A program made the position numbers and the translations under genes. Positions 11,822 to 22,618 of a stretch of 34,635 nucleotides of DNA are shown here, piece by piece (within the stretch, counting starts at the first letter, position 1; every line of letters begins with the position of its first letter). The stretch covers positions 1 through 34,635 of the forward strand of contig JAMYWO010000033.1 of the NCBI GenBank assembly GCA_024220525.1, given 5' to 3'. The notes beneath the pieces were generated by a model. It saw nothing but the letters and a program-made list of their open reading frames with translations. It searched no databases and was not told where the DNA came from. This DNA is from Cochliopodium minus (lineage: Eukaryota; Discosea; Himatismenida; Cochliopodiidae).

Positions 11822-12328
11822 TTAATTTAAAATAGACAACAATAAAAAAGATAAAATGAGAATCCATGATGCACCTAATGCGGCAGATGCACCAGTGATT
11901 CTCACAGAATAGATGACCAAGACACCAGGATTGATGCAAGTATTTCTCAATACACTGGTATCTATAGTTGTAGATCCTTGGCATGTAGAACCAGAATATT
12001 GTTGATATCTGATATTTGTTGAACTATTGATAAAAAGGGTTGAATAAAAGCTAAATAGGAAAAAATATATATATATTTTTACTTTGTTATCGTCAAAATA
12101 ACTGATGTTGCTGGATTACTTTCTACTTGTTTGCATACTCCTTCTGTAAAACGCAAACTATATCAAATCAAAAAAAATTCATTTGATGGAAAGATATTCA
12201 CTTTGAATATATTACCAATCAGTCCCTCCTGTGCATAATACAGTTGTACTATCTGTATATGCACAAAATCTGATAGTTGAAGATGCCATAGCAACGAATA
12301 TAACTAAAATGAGAAGAATTGATTTCAT
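11822..12328 (-). CDS. Small secreted, probably GPI-anchored protein, array copy 1 (three exons)
   Basis: Exons 12216-12328, 12083-12157 and 11822-12023 join in phase 2 both times and give 129 residues. The start MKSILLILVIFVAMASS is a signal peptide. The mature part has Cys-rich spacing (FCAY, LCTGGTDC, GVCKQ, STCQG, NTCIN) and the family core NIRYQQY. The C-terminus is a hydrophobic tail (ASWILILSFLLLSILN) with no charged residue after it, as in GPI-attachment signals. It is the most divergent of four tandem paralogues and the only one with an intron in its first half (12158-12215). Function is unknown; a cell-surface role is inferred from the two terminal signals. A TATATAATC on its coding strand near 12461-12469 could be a TATA box. 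Confidence 0.72.
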
Positions 12329-12664
12329 ATTAGATATCTCTTGATTATTTGATGATATTGGTTCTAATAACAAATTTAAATTTTCTGTTTTTTTTTATTT
12401 TGATTCATCTTTAATTTTATTAAATTTTTACTTCACAAAGAGGAAAAGGAATTTATGAGGGATTATATAGGAGGTTTTTTTACATGAAATAAAAATAAAA
12501 TTAAAAAAAGTGCCGAAGAAGAATGCAAATCGATCTATCCAAAGTTCCCTCAAAACTCACATCATATCATTCTCACAAAAAATCCAAATAAACATCCTTC
12601 ATTCAAAATATCCCAATAAAAAAAAAAAAAAATATTTTGTTCAAATTTGATAGATAAAGGTATT

Positions 12665-13244
12665 TTAAATCAATGAAGCAATGATCAAGAGGGTAAATGC
12701 CCAAGAGATGGTCATGGTTACAGCGGTAGCAGTGAAGGTGACTGGATAAACTTGGGAGAAAGTCCTGGCTGGAATGCAAGATCCAAGGGTGAAAGAGGTA
12801 TCAACGGATGCAGTTCCAGAGCAAGAATCAGTGTTGGTCCATTGTTGATATCTGATTGCAGTCACACTTTTTGTGTAAAAAAAATTGTGAGTCATATTGA
12901 TTTCAAACCAAATTTAGGTCAAGATAAATAATTGATGATATTTCAATTTCATACAACAAGATGATAAATTATGTGATATTGATTGGATGCAACTATAAAA
13001 ATTCGATATATTGTAATTATTTTTCTTATTTTTTATAGATGTATTGATATTTTTACTTTATGTAAGTTGTGGTTGCAGATACAGTTGGATTATTACTTAT
13101 CTTGGTACATTGTCCATTTTTCAATTGAGAGCATTCAGGTGAACCATTACAGGAAGTGGTAGATGCTGTATATTGGCACATTTGGAAGTTTTGTGCGAGA
13201 ATAACAGATGAGAAGATGACCAAAATCAAAAGGATAGCTTTCAT
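12665..13244 (-). CDS. Small secreted, probably GPI-anchored protein, array copy 2
   Basis: Exons 13057-13244 and 12665-12866 join in phase 2 and give 129 residues. It has signal peptide MKAILLILVIFSSVILAQ, then Cys-containing FQMCQYTAS and GQCTKISNNP. Exon 2 holds the family core TAIRYQQWTNTDSCSG. The C-terminus is hydrophobic (TMTISWAFTLLIIASLI), matching a GPI signal. It is closest to array copy 4: much of exon 2, around 12785-12860, is nearly base-identical to 14980-15055, which indicates recent duplication or gene conversion. The intron between the two exons carries a weak acceptor (AAAAAG). Confidence 0.75.
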
Positions 13245-13450
13245 TTTAATTTTTTATTCAAGAAAGAAGGAAAATGATAAGAATTGCAATTCATTTTTTA
13301 TTTTCAAAAAATTTTTAAATTTTTGATTTTTTTCGCTTGTTTATATAAATTTTTTATATTTCCACTTTTGATTCAAAAATATGACAACAAGATTACTTGT
13401 TTCTTCTTTTAAAATTTAGATCTGATATGAAAATACTCTTTTATTATATT

Positions 13451-13947
13451 TTAAAATAATGAAGCAATAATCAAGAGGATAAATGCCCAAGAGATGGTCA
13501 TGGTTACAGCAGATGCAGTGAATCTGACAGGAACTAAATTGCTAAATGATAAAGGAGGTAAACATTGGCCAAGTTGATATACTTGATCATAAAACGCACT
13601 TCCGGAGCAAGATGTTGAAGTAGTCCATTGTTGATATCTGATAAAGGTCCCACTTTAGATTTTTTTTTTTATGAGGAAATGAATTTAAGAATGAATAAAC
13701 GAATTATTCATTTGGGTGGAATTTTCTTTACTCGATTATAAAATTTTTTTTTTTTTTATTACTTAATAGCTGTTGTGGTTGCAGATGAAGTTGCAGCAAG
13801 TTTTGAACATTTTGCATTTGTAAATTGAAGGCATTCAGTTGATCCAGAACAAGCATTGTTAGGAGAACTGGTAAATCCACAGAGTTGGAATTTTTGTGCT
13901 AGGATAACAGATGAGAAGATGACAAAAATCAAAAGGATTGTTTTCAT
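13451..13947 (-). CDS. Small secreted, probably GPI-anchored protein, array copy 3
   Basis: Exons 13763-13947 and 13451-13652 join in phase 2 and give 128 residues. It has signal peptide MKTILLIFVIFSSVILAQ, Cys pattern FQLCGF / NACSG / TECLQF / KCSKL, the core FIRYQQWTTSTSCSG, and the hydrophobic tail TMTISWAFILLIIASLF. Gene structure and exon-2 length (202 nt) are the same as in copies 2 and 4. Sequence differs mainly in the middle of exon 2, where an SVDTSFTLGSC-like segment is replaced by AFYDQVYQLGQC. I do not recognise the family. Confidence 0.75.
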
Positions 13948-14859
13948 TATAAAAAAATTTGAGAGATTTTTTTTTTATATTTTATATTATTTAAAAAATT
14001 TTCAAATATTTTTTTAAAAAGAACGCTCTAAAGATGAAAACAATGAGAACAAATTGTTTTGGATTGATTTTTGGATATAAGCGAAGGAATGATTAATAAA
14101 AATTTAAATCTCAAAAATAAATAAATTAAAAAAAAAAAACTTTCATCAATAAATTCTAAATTAATTTATCAGCACAATTATTTTCAAAATTAACTTTTAA
14201 ATAATATATGTAGGGTTTCAAAATAAAGTTACTATTTATCATTTCCAAATATTTTTTTATAAAAAAGATATATTTAAAATAAATAAAAAAAAAATTTTAA
14301 CTCTTTTCTACCAAATGGATACTTCAGAAAGATAACAAACAACGAACGTAAATTTCATTCAATGACAAAATAAAAATTTCTCATATTAATACTATTTCAC
14401 TTTTAATTTGAACAAAATAAATAAATTTTATGGAATGGATAATAGGATCAAAGAAAAAAAGATGGTTAATGCGGAAACAACAGTATTTATAAAAATTTAT
14501 TCAAAAGATAAAAATTTATTGGTGTAAATAAACTTGCTAAAATTGGAGAAGAAAAATGAAAAACAAAGTAAAAATTTTTTGTAAAATTTCTAACATCAAA
14601 TTTTTGAGTTCTGTTTATATCAGATTCTCATTAGAAAAATAATTAATTTAACTGTGAAAATTTTTTATTTCACTTTTGAAAGCATGATTATTTGGAATTG
14701 AGGTTAACATTGTTGGGAAATGAATAAGAAAATTGGTGAAAATTTATAAACCCGTTAATACTACTTTTAAAATTTTAAGGCAAAAAAGAATATAACAGGT
14801 CAGCTTATTTTGAGATTTTCTATAATTATTAATAATACTTTATTTTCAAAAAAAATTAT
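13948..14859. other. Long spacer inside the tandem array
   Basis: This 912-base spacer is much larger than the other array spacers (about 205-340 bases). No recognisable remnant of a fifth paralogue was found on reading both strands: neither the signal-peptide block nor the RYQQW core occurs. It is mixed AT-rich sequence with less simple repeat than the introns. It should hold the promoter of copy 3 and the 3'-UTR of copy 4. Confidence 0.45.
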
Positions 14860-15406
14860 TTAAATCAAAGAAGCAATGATCAAGAGGATAAAAGCCCAAG
14901 AGATGGTCATGGTTACAGCGGAAGCGGTGAAGGTAACTGGGAAAACTTGGGAGAAAGTTTGAGGAGCAATGCAAGATCCGAGAGTGAAAGCAGTATCAAC
15001 GGATGCAGTTCCAGAGCAAGAATCAGTGTTGGTCCATTGTTGATATCTGATTGCAGTTGAACTAAAGATTTTTTGTAAAAGAGAATAATTAAGATTTATA
15101 AATTTTTGAAATATTTATTATGTGATTCATGAGAAAATTCTATATTATTATTTTGGTTTCTCATATATTATTGTTTGGATAAAAATATTTAAAAATATAT
15201 ATATATTTTTTTTTTTACTTGATGGCAGTTGGGGTTGCAGAAACAGTTGGGTTATCACTGATCTTAGTACATTGTCCATTTTTCAATTGAGTGCATGAAG
15301 TTGCTCCAGTACAAGTAGTAGTGGAGGCAGTATATACGCACATTTGAAAGTTTTGTGCAAGGATAACAGATGCGAAGATGACCAAAATCAAAAGGATAGC
15401 TTTCAT
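14860..15406 (-). CDS. Small secreted, probably GPI-anchored protein, array copy 4
   Basis: Exons 15219-15406 and 14860-15061 join in phase 2 and give 129 residues. It has signal peptide MKAILLILVIFASVILAQ, mature FQMCVYTASTTTC and GQCTKISDNP, core TAIRYQQWTNTDSCSG, and hydrophobic C-terminus TMTISWAFILLIIASLI. It is the upstream-most visible member of the array; the sequence beyond it runs into the N gap, so more members may lie there. Shared order, exon lengths and intron position show all four genes arose by tandem duplication. Confidence 0.76.
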
Positions 15407-16021
15407 TTTAAAATTTAAATTAATTTTTTTTTTTTATTTTTTTTTATTATTTTTCTATTTTTCAAATATTTTTTTTTTAAAAATGATTTTATAATTTCTC
15501 TTTTCTGTTTTTTCTCAATTTATTATTCTCTCAAAAATCAAAGAACACAATAACCCATGCTTCCTCAAAATCCTATTTACTTTAATCTTTGTTTATTTTT
15601 CCATTTTAAAATAAAATTTTTTCACCTTCAAAACACTATAAATAAAATTCAGGAATCATTCAATCGATTGATTTGATCATTTTAATGAGATAGTTGAGAT
15701 AATCATTATCCGAAAAATTTCTTCATCTATTTCATAAATCACAGAAAAAATTATATTAATTCTCTCAATCCAAAAATATCCGATAAACAAGATACCCCTA
15801 TAATGATGATTATTCACCTTATATTTCTTTTCCAAATCCAATCTCAGTGTGATTTTTCAAAGTGTGACATCTAAAATTCAAATTTACACTTTTGAAAAAG
15901 CTAATGATGAAAAGTAAAAAGAGAATCAAAATTTTTAATATTTCTTGGTTAATCTAATGCTTAAAAAATTATACAAAATTAGAATGGGGTTTCCTTTCAT
16001 TTTTCACTGACAATTATAATA
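15407..16021. other. Non-coding end of contig A
   Basis: AT-rich sequence between array copy 4 and the assembly gap. I see no exon on either strand. It should include the promoter of copy 4. Confidence 0.45.
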
Positions 16022-16954
16022 NNNNNNNNNNNNNNNNNNNNNNNNNNNNNNNNNNNNNNNNNNNNNNNNNNNNNNNNNNNNNNNNNNNNNNNNNNNNNNN
16101 NNNNNNNNNNNNNNNNNNNNNNNNNNNNNNNNNNNNNNNNNNNNNNNNNNNNNNNNNNNNNNNNNNNNNNNNNNNNNNNNNNNNNNNNNNNNNNNNNNNN
16201 NNNNNNNNNNNNNNNNNNNNNNNNNNNNNNNNNNNNNNNNNNNNNNNNNNNNNNNNNNNNNNNNNNNNNNNNNNNNNNNNNNNNNNNNNNNNNNNNNNNN
16301 NNNNNNNNNNNNNNNNNNNNNNNNNNNNNNNNNNNNNNNNNNNNNNNNNNNNNNNNNNNNNNNNNNNNNNNNNNNNNNNNNNNNNNNNNNNNNNNNNNNN
16401 NNNNNNNNNNNNNNNNNNNNNNNNNNNNNNNNNNNNNNNNNNNNNNNNNNNNNNNNNNNNNNNNNNNNNNNNNNNNNNNNNNNNNNNNNNNNNNNNNNNN
16501 NNNNNNNNNNNNNNNNNNNNNNNNNNNNNNNNNNNNNNNNNNNNNNNNNNNNNNNNNNNNNNNNNNNNNNNNNNNNNNNNNNNNNNNNNNNNNNNNNNNN
16601 NNNNNNNNNNNNNNNNNNNNNNNNNNNNNNNNNNNNNNNNNNNNNNNNNNNNNNNNNNNNNNNNNNNNNNNNNNNNNNNNNNNNNNNNNNNNNNNNNNNN
16701 NNNNNNNNNNNNNNNNNNNNNNNNNNNNNNNNNNNNNNNNNNNNNNNNNNNNNNNNNNNNNNNNNNNNNNNNNNNNNNNNNNNNNNNNNNNNNNNNNNNN
16801 NNNNNNNNNNNNNNNNNNNNNNNNNNNNNNNNNNNNNNNNNNNNNNNNNNNNNNNNNNNNNNNNNNNNNNNNNNNNNNNNNNNNNNNNNNNNNNNNNNNN
16901 NNNNNNNNNNNNNNNNNNNNNNNNNNNNNNNNNNNNNNNNNNNNNNNNNNNNNN
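16022..16954. other. Assembly gap (933 N)
   Basis: An unbroken run of N. The sequence to its right opens with a short tandem repeat. A gene on the right-hand side lacks its 5' part. Evidence from RPAP1 suggests that the two flanks are not neighbours in the genome. Confidence 0.99.
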
Positions 16955-17060
16955 ATTAAAATAAATTAAAATAAATTAAAATAAATTAAAATAAATTAAA
17001 ATAAATTAAAATAAATTAAAATAAATTAAATTTAAATAAATCAAAATAAATTAAATTTAA
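16955..17060. repeat. Tandem decamer repeat at the gap edge
   Basis: Eight near-perfect copies of the 10-base unit ATTAAAATAA begin exactly where the N run ends, followed by related units (TTTAAATAAATCAAAATAAA). This low-complexity block probably stopped the assembly. Confidence 0.85.
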
Positions 17061-17343
17061 ATAAATCAAAATAAATTTAAAAAAATTTGATATAATTTCA
17101 AGGGATGATGTCGATTTTGGTCATCTTCTTTTTACCTGACACCCTTCGCAGAGATGGACCCAATGCACCTCCTAAATCTTGGAACATATTTCTCCCTCTC
17201 AAACTATTAACTAACATCACTATTTTGTTCCCTTGTCTCAGTCAAGGTTTCATTTTTATTTATGTTTTATTAATTAATTTATTTAAGTTTTGATTTTTTG
17301 TTTTTAAATAATTTTTTTATTTTTTATTTTTTATTTTTTTTAG

Positions 17344-18470
17344 AAATGTAAGATGTATTTCCAAGACACTGAAAGCACAATCAACCTTATGATCTACAAC
17401 AGCCAACTTGGTCGTTTCTTCTCCCCAATCTACGGACTCTACACTGGATACATCAATGTAAACAAAATTTCATTTTTTTAATTTTTTAAAATTTTTTATT
17501 TTTATTTTATTTCATATTTTCCTAGAATTTTAATTAATTTTTTATCAATTTTTAAAATTTTTCAATTTTTATTTTTATTTTTTAAATTTTTTTACAACAT
17601 TATTTCATTTTATTATTTTATTTATAAATTTTTTTATTTTATTTTTTTAATTTTAATTTTTTATTTTTTAACATTTTTTCATTCTCAACAAAATTTTATT
17701 TTTTATTCTTCACTTGAAACAATTTTTTAATTTAATTTTTACAATTTTTTAATTTTATTTTTACATCTTTAAAGGTTTCGTGCTCAAACGACGGAGTACA
17801 CTTCAGCTCCATCAACGCAACATACTACATTTCAAACAAGCCAGTGATTTACCATCACGCTCGCAACTGGTTCTGGTACTTCTTCCCTTTCTTGGTTATC
17901 TGTTCCCTCATTTCTGCTTTGGCTGCCAGAAGAAGAAGAATGAGAAATCAAAACAACAACAACAATAATTCTGCTGTCATAAGTCCTCTTGAAAGCACCC
18001 AAGTAAATTATTTTTTTTATTCATATTTTGTTTTAAATTTTTCAATTTATTTCAAATTTTTAATTTTTATTTTTGATTTATTTTTTTTTTCAAAATTTTA
18101 TTAGATTCTATTTGTTTTTTTTTTTAGTTCCAAAAAATTTTATTTTCTTCATTTTATTTTATTTAATTCATTTTTAAAAATCAAATTTTTTTTTTTTTAG
18201 ATCACTTTGGAAGATGATTCATCATCTTCTTCAAGCATTAACATGACACCAAATCCAACAACCCAAACAATCTACCAGCCTGTCCACGTGATTAACTCCG
18301 TCAACCAAGTGCCACAACAACAAATGCAACCAGTCTACCCTTACCCTCAACAACAACAATTCCTCATTTACCCCAACAACCTTTATCCTCAACCTATCGT
18401 TGTAAATAACCCTCCCATTTACATTCCACAAGTTGGTCTGACTCCTCAACATCCTAACAACCAGAACTAA
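17344..18470 (+). CDS. Type I membrane protein with Pro/Gln-rich cytosolic tail, C-terminal part
   Basis: Exons 17344-17457, 17775-18002 and 18201-18470 are all in phase 0 and end in TAA (about 203 residues). The first two encode an extracellular segment with N-glycosylation sites and YINVSCSNDGVHFSS, which resembles the end of an IPT/TIG-like domain and the YGIVCANDG of the IPT gene near 26590. One transmembrane span follows (WFWYFFPFLVICSLISALA), then a stop-transfer RRRRMRNQ and a tail rich in Asn, Gln and Pro (QQQMQPVYPYPQQQQ). A possible upstream exon at about 17100-17243 (MMSILVIFFLPDTL...) ends one base out of phase with 17344, so it is not joined here. The N-terminus lies in the gap. 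Confidence 0.65.
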
Positions 18471-18577
18471 AATTGATCGTTATTGATAATTGTTGATAAA
18501 TAAACAAACAAAAAAAAATTAAAATAATCCTTTGTTCCTTTGAAACTTATTCAATTTTCTTTTATTTTTAATTTTAT
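18471..18577. other. Short convergent intergenic region
   Basis: About 107 bases separate the stop codons of the tailed membrane protein (plus) and RPAP1 (minus). Both 3'-UTRs and polyadenylation signals must overlap or fit here. Confidence 0.6.
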
Positions 18578-20945
18578 TTAATTCAAATTAATTTTTTTAA
18601 ATAAGTTTTCAAGATTTCTATCTTCCAAATCGTTTATAAGCTCGACGCTTATGTTCTCCTTGCTAAACCCATCAACAGGGAAAGAATAAGGATTGTTTTG
18701 GTAAGCACAAACATCGTAAAAAGACTGCGGAGAGTTTTTAAACAACGACAATAAAATATTTTTTCTGCTCCACTTCATGTTCTCAGGACCTTTGAACACG
18801 TGCATGGAAAGATGGTGTATCATCATCCAATACATGAACAAGTTATTTTGAAGTGTGACTTTTTGATTTGCAATGAAATTTTCATAGTTTGAAAGAATAT
18901 CTGTATCTGTTTCATAGGGCTCAAGATAAGGAAGCATTTTTTCTTTGCTAAAAATAAAAGTTAAATCATTTTAAATAATTTCATTTTTTATTATATTATT
19001 TTTTAAATATTTTATTTATTTAAAGGTTAATTAAATTATTTTTAAAATATATTAATTAAAAAATTATTTTCTTTTTAAAAGTACCTTTCAACCAAATAAT
19101 CACAACGAACAACATGGATCAAATCAGAAATTTCATCTAAAACAAACTTTCTTGACAAAGAAGAATGATTTACTTGCAAGAAAAAAATGACGAAACGAGA
19201 AAACAATTCATCTCCAAAACTCACAGACTTGTACTGTTTCAAAAATTTCGTTAAGTGAGATTCTATGTTTTTCCCAAATTTTTGTGTATTATGAAGATCA
19301 ACTTCTCCTTCAAAATATAAAAATAAATAAAATATAGAATAGAAAAAAGTGAAAATAAAAAAAAAATAATAATAAATGAAAAACATAAAAAAACATAAAA
19401 TATAAAAAATTTAAGAAAATGAAAATAAAAAAAATAATATAATAATAATAATAAAAACAAAAAATATAAAAAATATAATTAAAAAATTTAAAACATTTCT
19501 AAATATACAAAAATCAAAATATAAAAAGATAAAATTAAAAAAATAGTAAAATAATAGTAAAAGATAAAAAACAAAAATAAAATAAAAATTAAAAGAAAAT
19601 AAATAAAAAAATGAAGTACCTTTTTGTTGAACAATCAAATTTACAAGGTTTTTGAGATTTGTGGAGACGTTCTCGTCCAAAAAAGTAGTTTCGTTGATTA
19701 GGAAAATGTGACTCAAATACAATATCTTTGATCCTTTATCCGTCATGTCCAAAATAGCTAAAAAATTGAAAAAATAAATGAAAATAATATGAAAAACAAA
19801 GAGTATAAATAAATTAATAACGAAAAAAAAATTTGATAGAATGAAAAAAAAAAAAAATTTATTTTATAAAAATAAAAATAAAAATAAAATATTGTTCAAA
19901 GAGTATAAACAAATTAACAATGAAAAAAAATTAAAATGAAAAATAAAAAAATAAAATAAAAAAAAATAAAAACAAAAAAAACAAAAAAAATAAATTAATT
20001 AAAAAACAAAAAGTAAAAAAAAAAATTTTAAAATAAAAAAAATACTAGTGATATTAGCAAAATTCAACAGAAGTAAAAATTGCAAAGAATGGAGAATGAT
20101 CGAGTTGCATTCTTCATCATTCAATTTGGCGGACTCTGCAGTGATGATGGGGATGAAGGGCCATGCGTTGGAGATGGGAAATCCGTTGTTGTCTACAAAC
20201 TCGTTCAAAAGAAGGTTTTTTAACTTGTCTCCTCTCTTCTTTAACAAATTTTCTGAAGAATTGATTGCTAAAAAATAAAAAAATTGTATTAAAAATAATC
20301 AATAATAATTAAATTTAAAAATTTAAAAATAAAAATAAATAATAATGATTCAATAAGAACATATTAAAAATAATAAATGAAATAATTTTAAAAAATGATT
20401 TAAAAAAAAATAAATAATGATTATTAAAAATATAAAATAAAAAAAGAATAAAATGAAAAAATTATAAAATAATTTAAAGAAAAAAAATAAAAAATAAAAT
20501 AAATTTAAAGAAAAAGAATAAAAAAATTAATAAATAAAATAAATTTAAAAAAAAAAATAATAAAGAAAAAGAATTACAAAATGTGGAAAAAAAGTTTTTG
20601 TAAAAAGTCAACAAAGTGTTTCTTATGGAATACAAAAAGGAGTTCTGAGTAGGAGTCTTCTTCTCCTCAGAATTGACCGACAAAGTGAACAACAAATCCA
20701 CATTGAAGACAAAGTGATCCAAAACATCAAAAGCATAGAATTCGAAGCCAGAGTTCAAAAGGGAGATAAGAAAAAGAGATTGCGAATAAATTTCGGATAT
20801 TTTGACTTTTTCTTCCGCTTTTTCTTGTTTGGTTTCTTTTGTTTGGTTTTGTTGAGTGTTTTGGTAGAATTTGAGGGTTTGGTAGTTGAATTTGATTGTT
20901 TGCGTTATGTTGAATAATTTGAAGACTTTAACTTCTTTCGTGAGT
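18578..20945 (-). CDS. RPAP1: RNA polymerase II-associated protein 1, 3' part (exons 9-13)
   Basis: This is the C-terminal third of the gene whose 5' exons are at 1026-5128. Exon 9 runs from the contig edge at 20945 to 20578; the missing first 14 bases are at 1026-1039. Then 20046-20267, 19620-19757, 19085-19307 and 18578-18947, ending in TAA. Adding the 14 bases makes exon 9 382 nt, and the sum of all 13 exons is 3,843 nt, divisible by three. RPAP1 family features are the YKSVSFGDELFSRFVIFFLQ segment in exon 12 and a helical tail ending in VDGFSKENISVELIND. The expected product is about 1,280 residues; human RPAP1 is about 1,390. Exon 9 is intact here but frameshifted in the other copy. The gene is convergent with the plus-strand membrane protein ending at 18470. 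Confidence 0.88.
19848..20945. repeat. Direct duplicate, copy 2 (matches 1-1025), intact version
   Basis: This is the better-quality copy of the sequence at 1-1025. It holds RPAP1 exon 10, introns 9 and 10 and most of exon 9 with open reading frames. It ends at TGAGT followed by a single N, in the middle of exon 9. The equivalent point in copy 1 (TGAGT at 1021-1025) continues smoothly through the exon-9 acceptor into intron 8 and exon 8. Confidence 0.88.
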
Positions 20946-20946
20946 N
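20946..20946. other. Single N: contig join B/C
   Basis: One N sits in the middle of RPAP1 exon 9 on the left and in the middle of an exon of an RCC1 gene on the right. Neither gene continues across it, so it marks a join of unrelated contigs. Confidence 0.85.
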
Positions 20947-22286
20947 CAATTCTTCAACTATTTTATTTATATCTTCGCTAAAAATACACTCAATTTGGTA
21001 TGATTCTCTTTAATGAGATTTTTATTTTTTTATTTTTTTATTTTTTATTTTTAATTATTAAAAAATTTTATACTCGTCAAAATGAAAGAACATTCATATC
21101 CACAGCAAACAGAAAAGACATTTTGGTCAGTTAACAAAAGAGAAGGTTGTTGTAATTCCTTGAATTTTTTTTAAATCCACATTGTCCAAATTCATTACTT
21201 CCCATTGCCCATACTTCTCCATTTTCTTTTTAAAAAAATAATTAAAAAAATAATTTAAAAAAATTTAAAATAATTAAAAAAATAAAAAAAATAAAAAATA
21301 AAAAATAAAATGTAATAATTAAAAATAAAAAAATTTTAAAATAATTTAAAAAAATAATTAAAAAAATAAAAAAAATAAAAAATAAAAAATAAAATGTAAT
21401 AATTAAAAAAAATATGTTAAAAAAAAAAAATTTTAAAATTTTCATAAAAAAGAGGTCTTTTAAATTTTTACTTTTTAAAAATAAACAATGATTGCTTCCA
21501 CAAGAGAAGGAAATTACATCATCTATATCTATTTCTTTTAAAATGGATGACATGTTGTTGAAACTATCCCAAGATCCACACCAAAATATTTTTCCATCAA
21601 CTATTATTAGAAAGAAAAAAGAAAATAAATAAATAATAAATAAAATAATAATAAATGAAAAATAAAAAATAAAAAATAAAAAATAAAAAATGATAAAAAT
21701 TAAAAAATAAATATAAATATAAATATAAATATAAATAAAAATATAAATATAAATATAAATATAAATATAAAATATTTAACTTTTTTGAATGATTGTCATG
21801 TTGAACGCACAAGCTTGTTTTACTTGGGTATCCACCAACATAAACGATGTGACATTTTCCCTATAATTATTTGTTCCCAATTGCCCAAATCCATTGTTAC
21901 CTTATTACTCCAATTTATTCATAAAAATAAAGAAATTGAATAAAATGAATTTTACCACATCCATATAAATCACCATTTTCTTTTTATTAATTTATATATA
22001 AAATATTAAAATAATTTTATTTTACTCTCAATATACAAAGAATGTGCGTTTCCTATTACTATTGATTTTATATTTGGATTATTCATTATTAAAGTTGGGC
22101 TAATTATATCATCATTTGTATTCCCCACTCCACATTGTCCATATCTGTTGAATCCAAATGAATATACTTCTCCATTCTCTATCTCAAAATAAAAATCAGT
22201 TAACATATCATATGAATGGTTTTATTTAATTTACCATTCACGAAAATATTATGACTTGAAAAGCATGAGCTTGAATTTGGTTTCAT
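20947..22286 (-). CDS. RCC1-repeat protein, 3' end missing
   Basis: Exons on the minus strand: 22235-22286 (ATG at 22286), 22026-22178, 21956-21979 (24 nt), 21781-21900, 21472-21600, 21074-21225, 20947-21005. Every intron is phase 1. RCC1 blades are evident: GEVYSFGFNRYGQCGVG, NGDLYGCG, NNGFGQLGTN, DGKIFWCGSW with SCGSNHCLFL, and NGEVWAMGSNEFGQCGF with VCCGYECSFIL. RCC1 propellers act as scaffolds or as exchange factors for small GTPases; the partner is unknown. Within 21074-21225 the frame breaks in an eight-T run at 21165-21172. Adding one base restores both the frame and the phase-1 exit, so a consensus error is likely. The gene stops at the contig edge. Confidence 0.8.
21269..21409. repeat. 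Intronic 57-bp direct repeat
   Basis: Positions 21269-21325 and 21353-21409 are identical over 57 bases, including the distinctive ATGTAATAATT near the end, at an offset of 84 bases. Both lie in one intron of the RCC1 gene. The A-run lengths (7, 8, 6, 6) agree exactly, so this is a local duplication rather than chance similarity. Confidence 0.85.
21705..21772. repeat. ATAAAT hexamer array
   Basis: About ten tandem copies of ATAAAT (as ATAAATATAAAT...) with one interruption, inside an intron of the minus-strand RCC1 gene. Confidence 0.8.
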
Positions 22287-22618
22287 TTTATAAATATGAT
22301 GAATTTTGAGGTATTATTTAAAAAGAGTAAAAGATCTGAACAATTTTATTTTTTATTCTTTTTTTTTTAAATAAAAGATGTCAAGTTGATCAACTGAAAA
22401 TTCAATAAATATTCAAAAATAGAATAAATTATTCTTAAAGGATGCAATTATCATATATTCCAAACAAAACTTTAGCTTTTTGATTAATTTTTCTTTATTT
22501 CTTGAATTTCAATTTTCTTTCAAATCTATTGCGGAAATTAAGAAAAAAAAATAATCTCAAGTTTTATTTGAATCTTCAATAGAGGAAGAATGAAAATAAA
22601 AATTAAAAAAAAATTAAA
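22287..22618. promoter_or_regulatory. Divergent promoter region, RCC1 gene / PA-7TM gene
   Basis: These 332 bases separate two divergent ATGs and should contain both promoters. At 22590-22625 there is an 11-codon upstream ORF (ATG AAA ATA ... TGC TAA) whose last bases overlap the main ATG of the PA-7TM gene at 22619. No clear TATA box was seen. Confidence 0.4.

Noticed and set aside
19411-19752. Long Phe/Tyr-rich extension after an RPAP1 exon
   Set aside because: Intron read-through; a GTACTT donor at 19619 closes the exon in phase.
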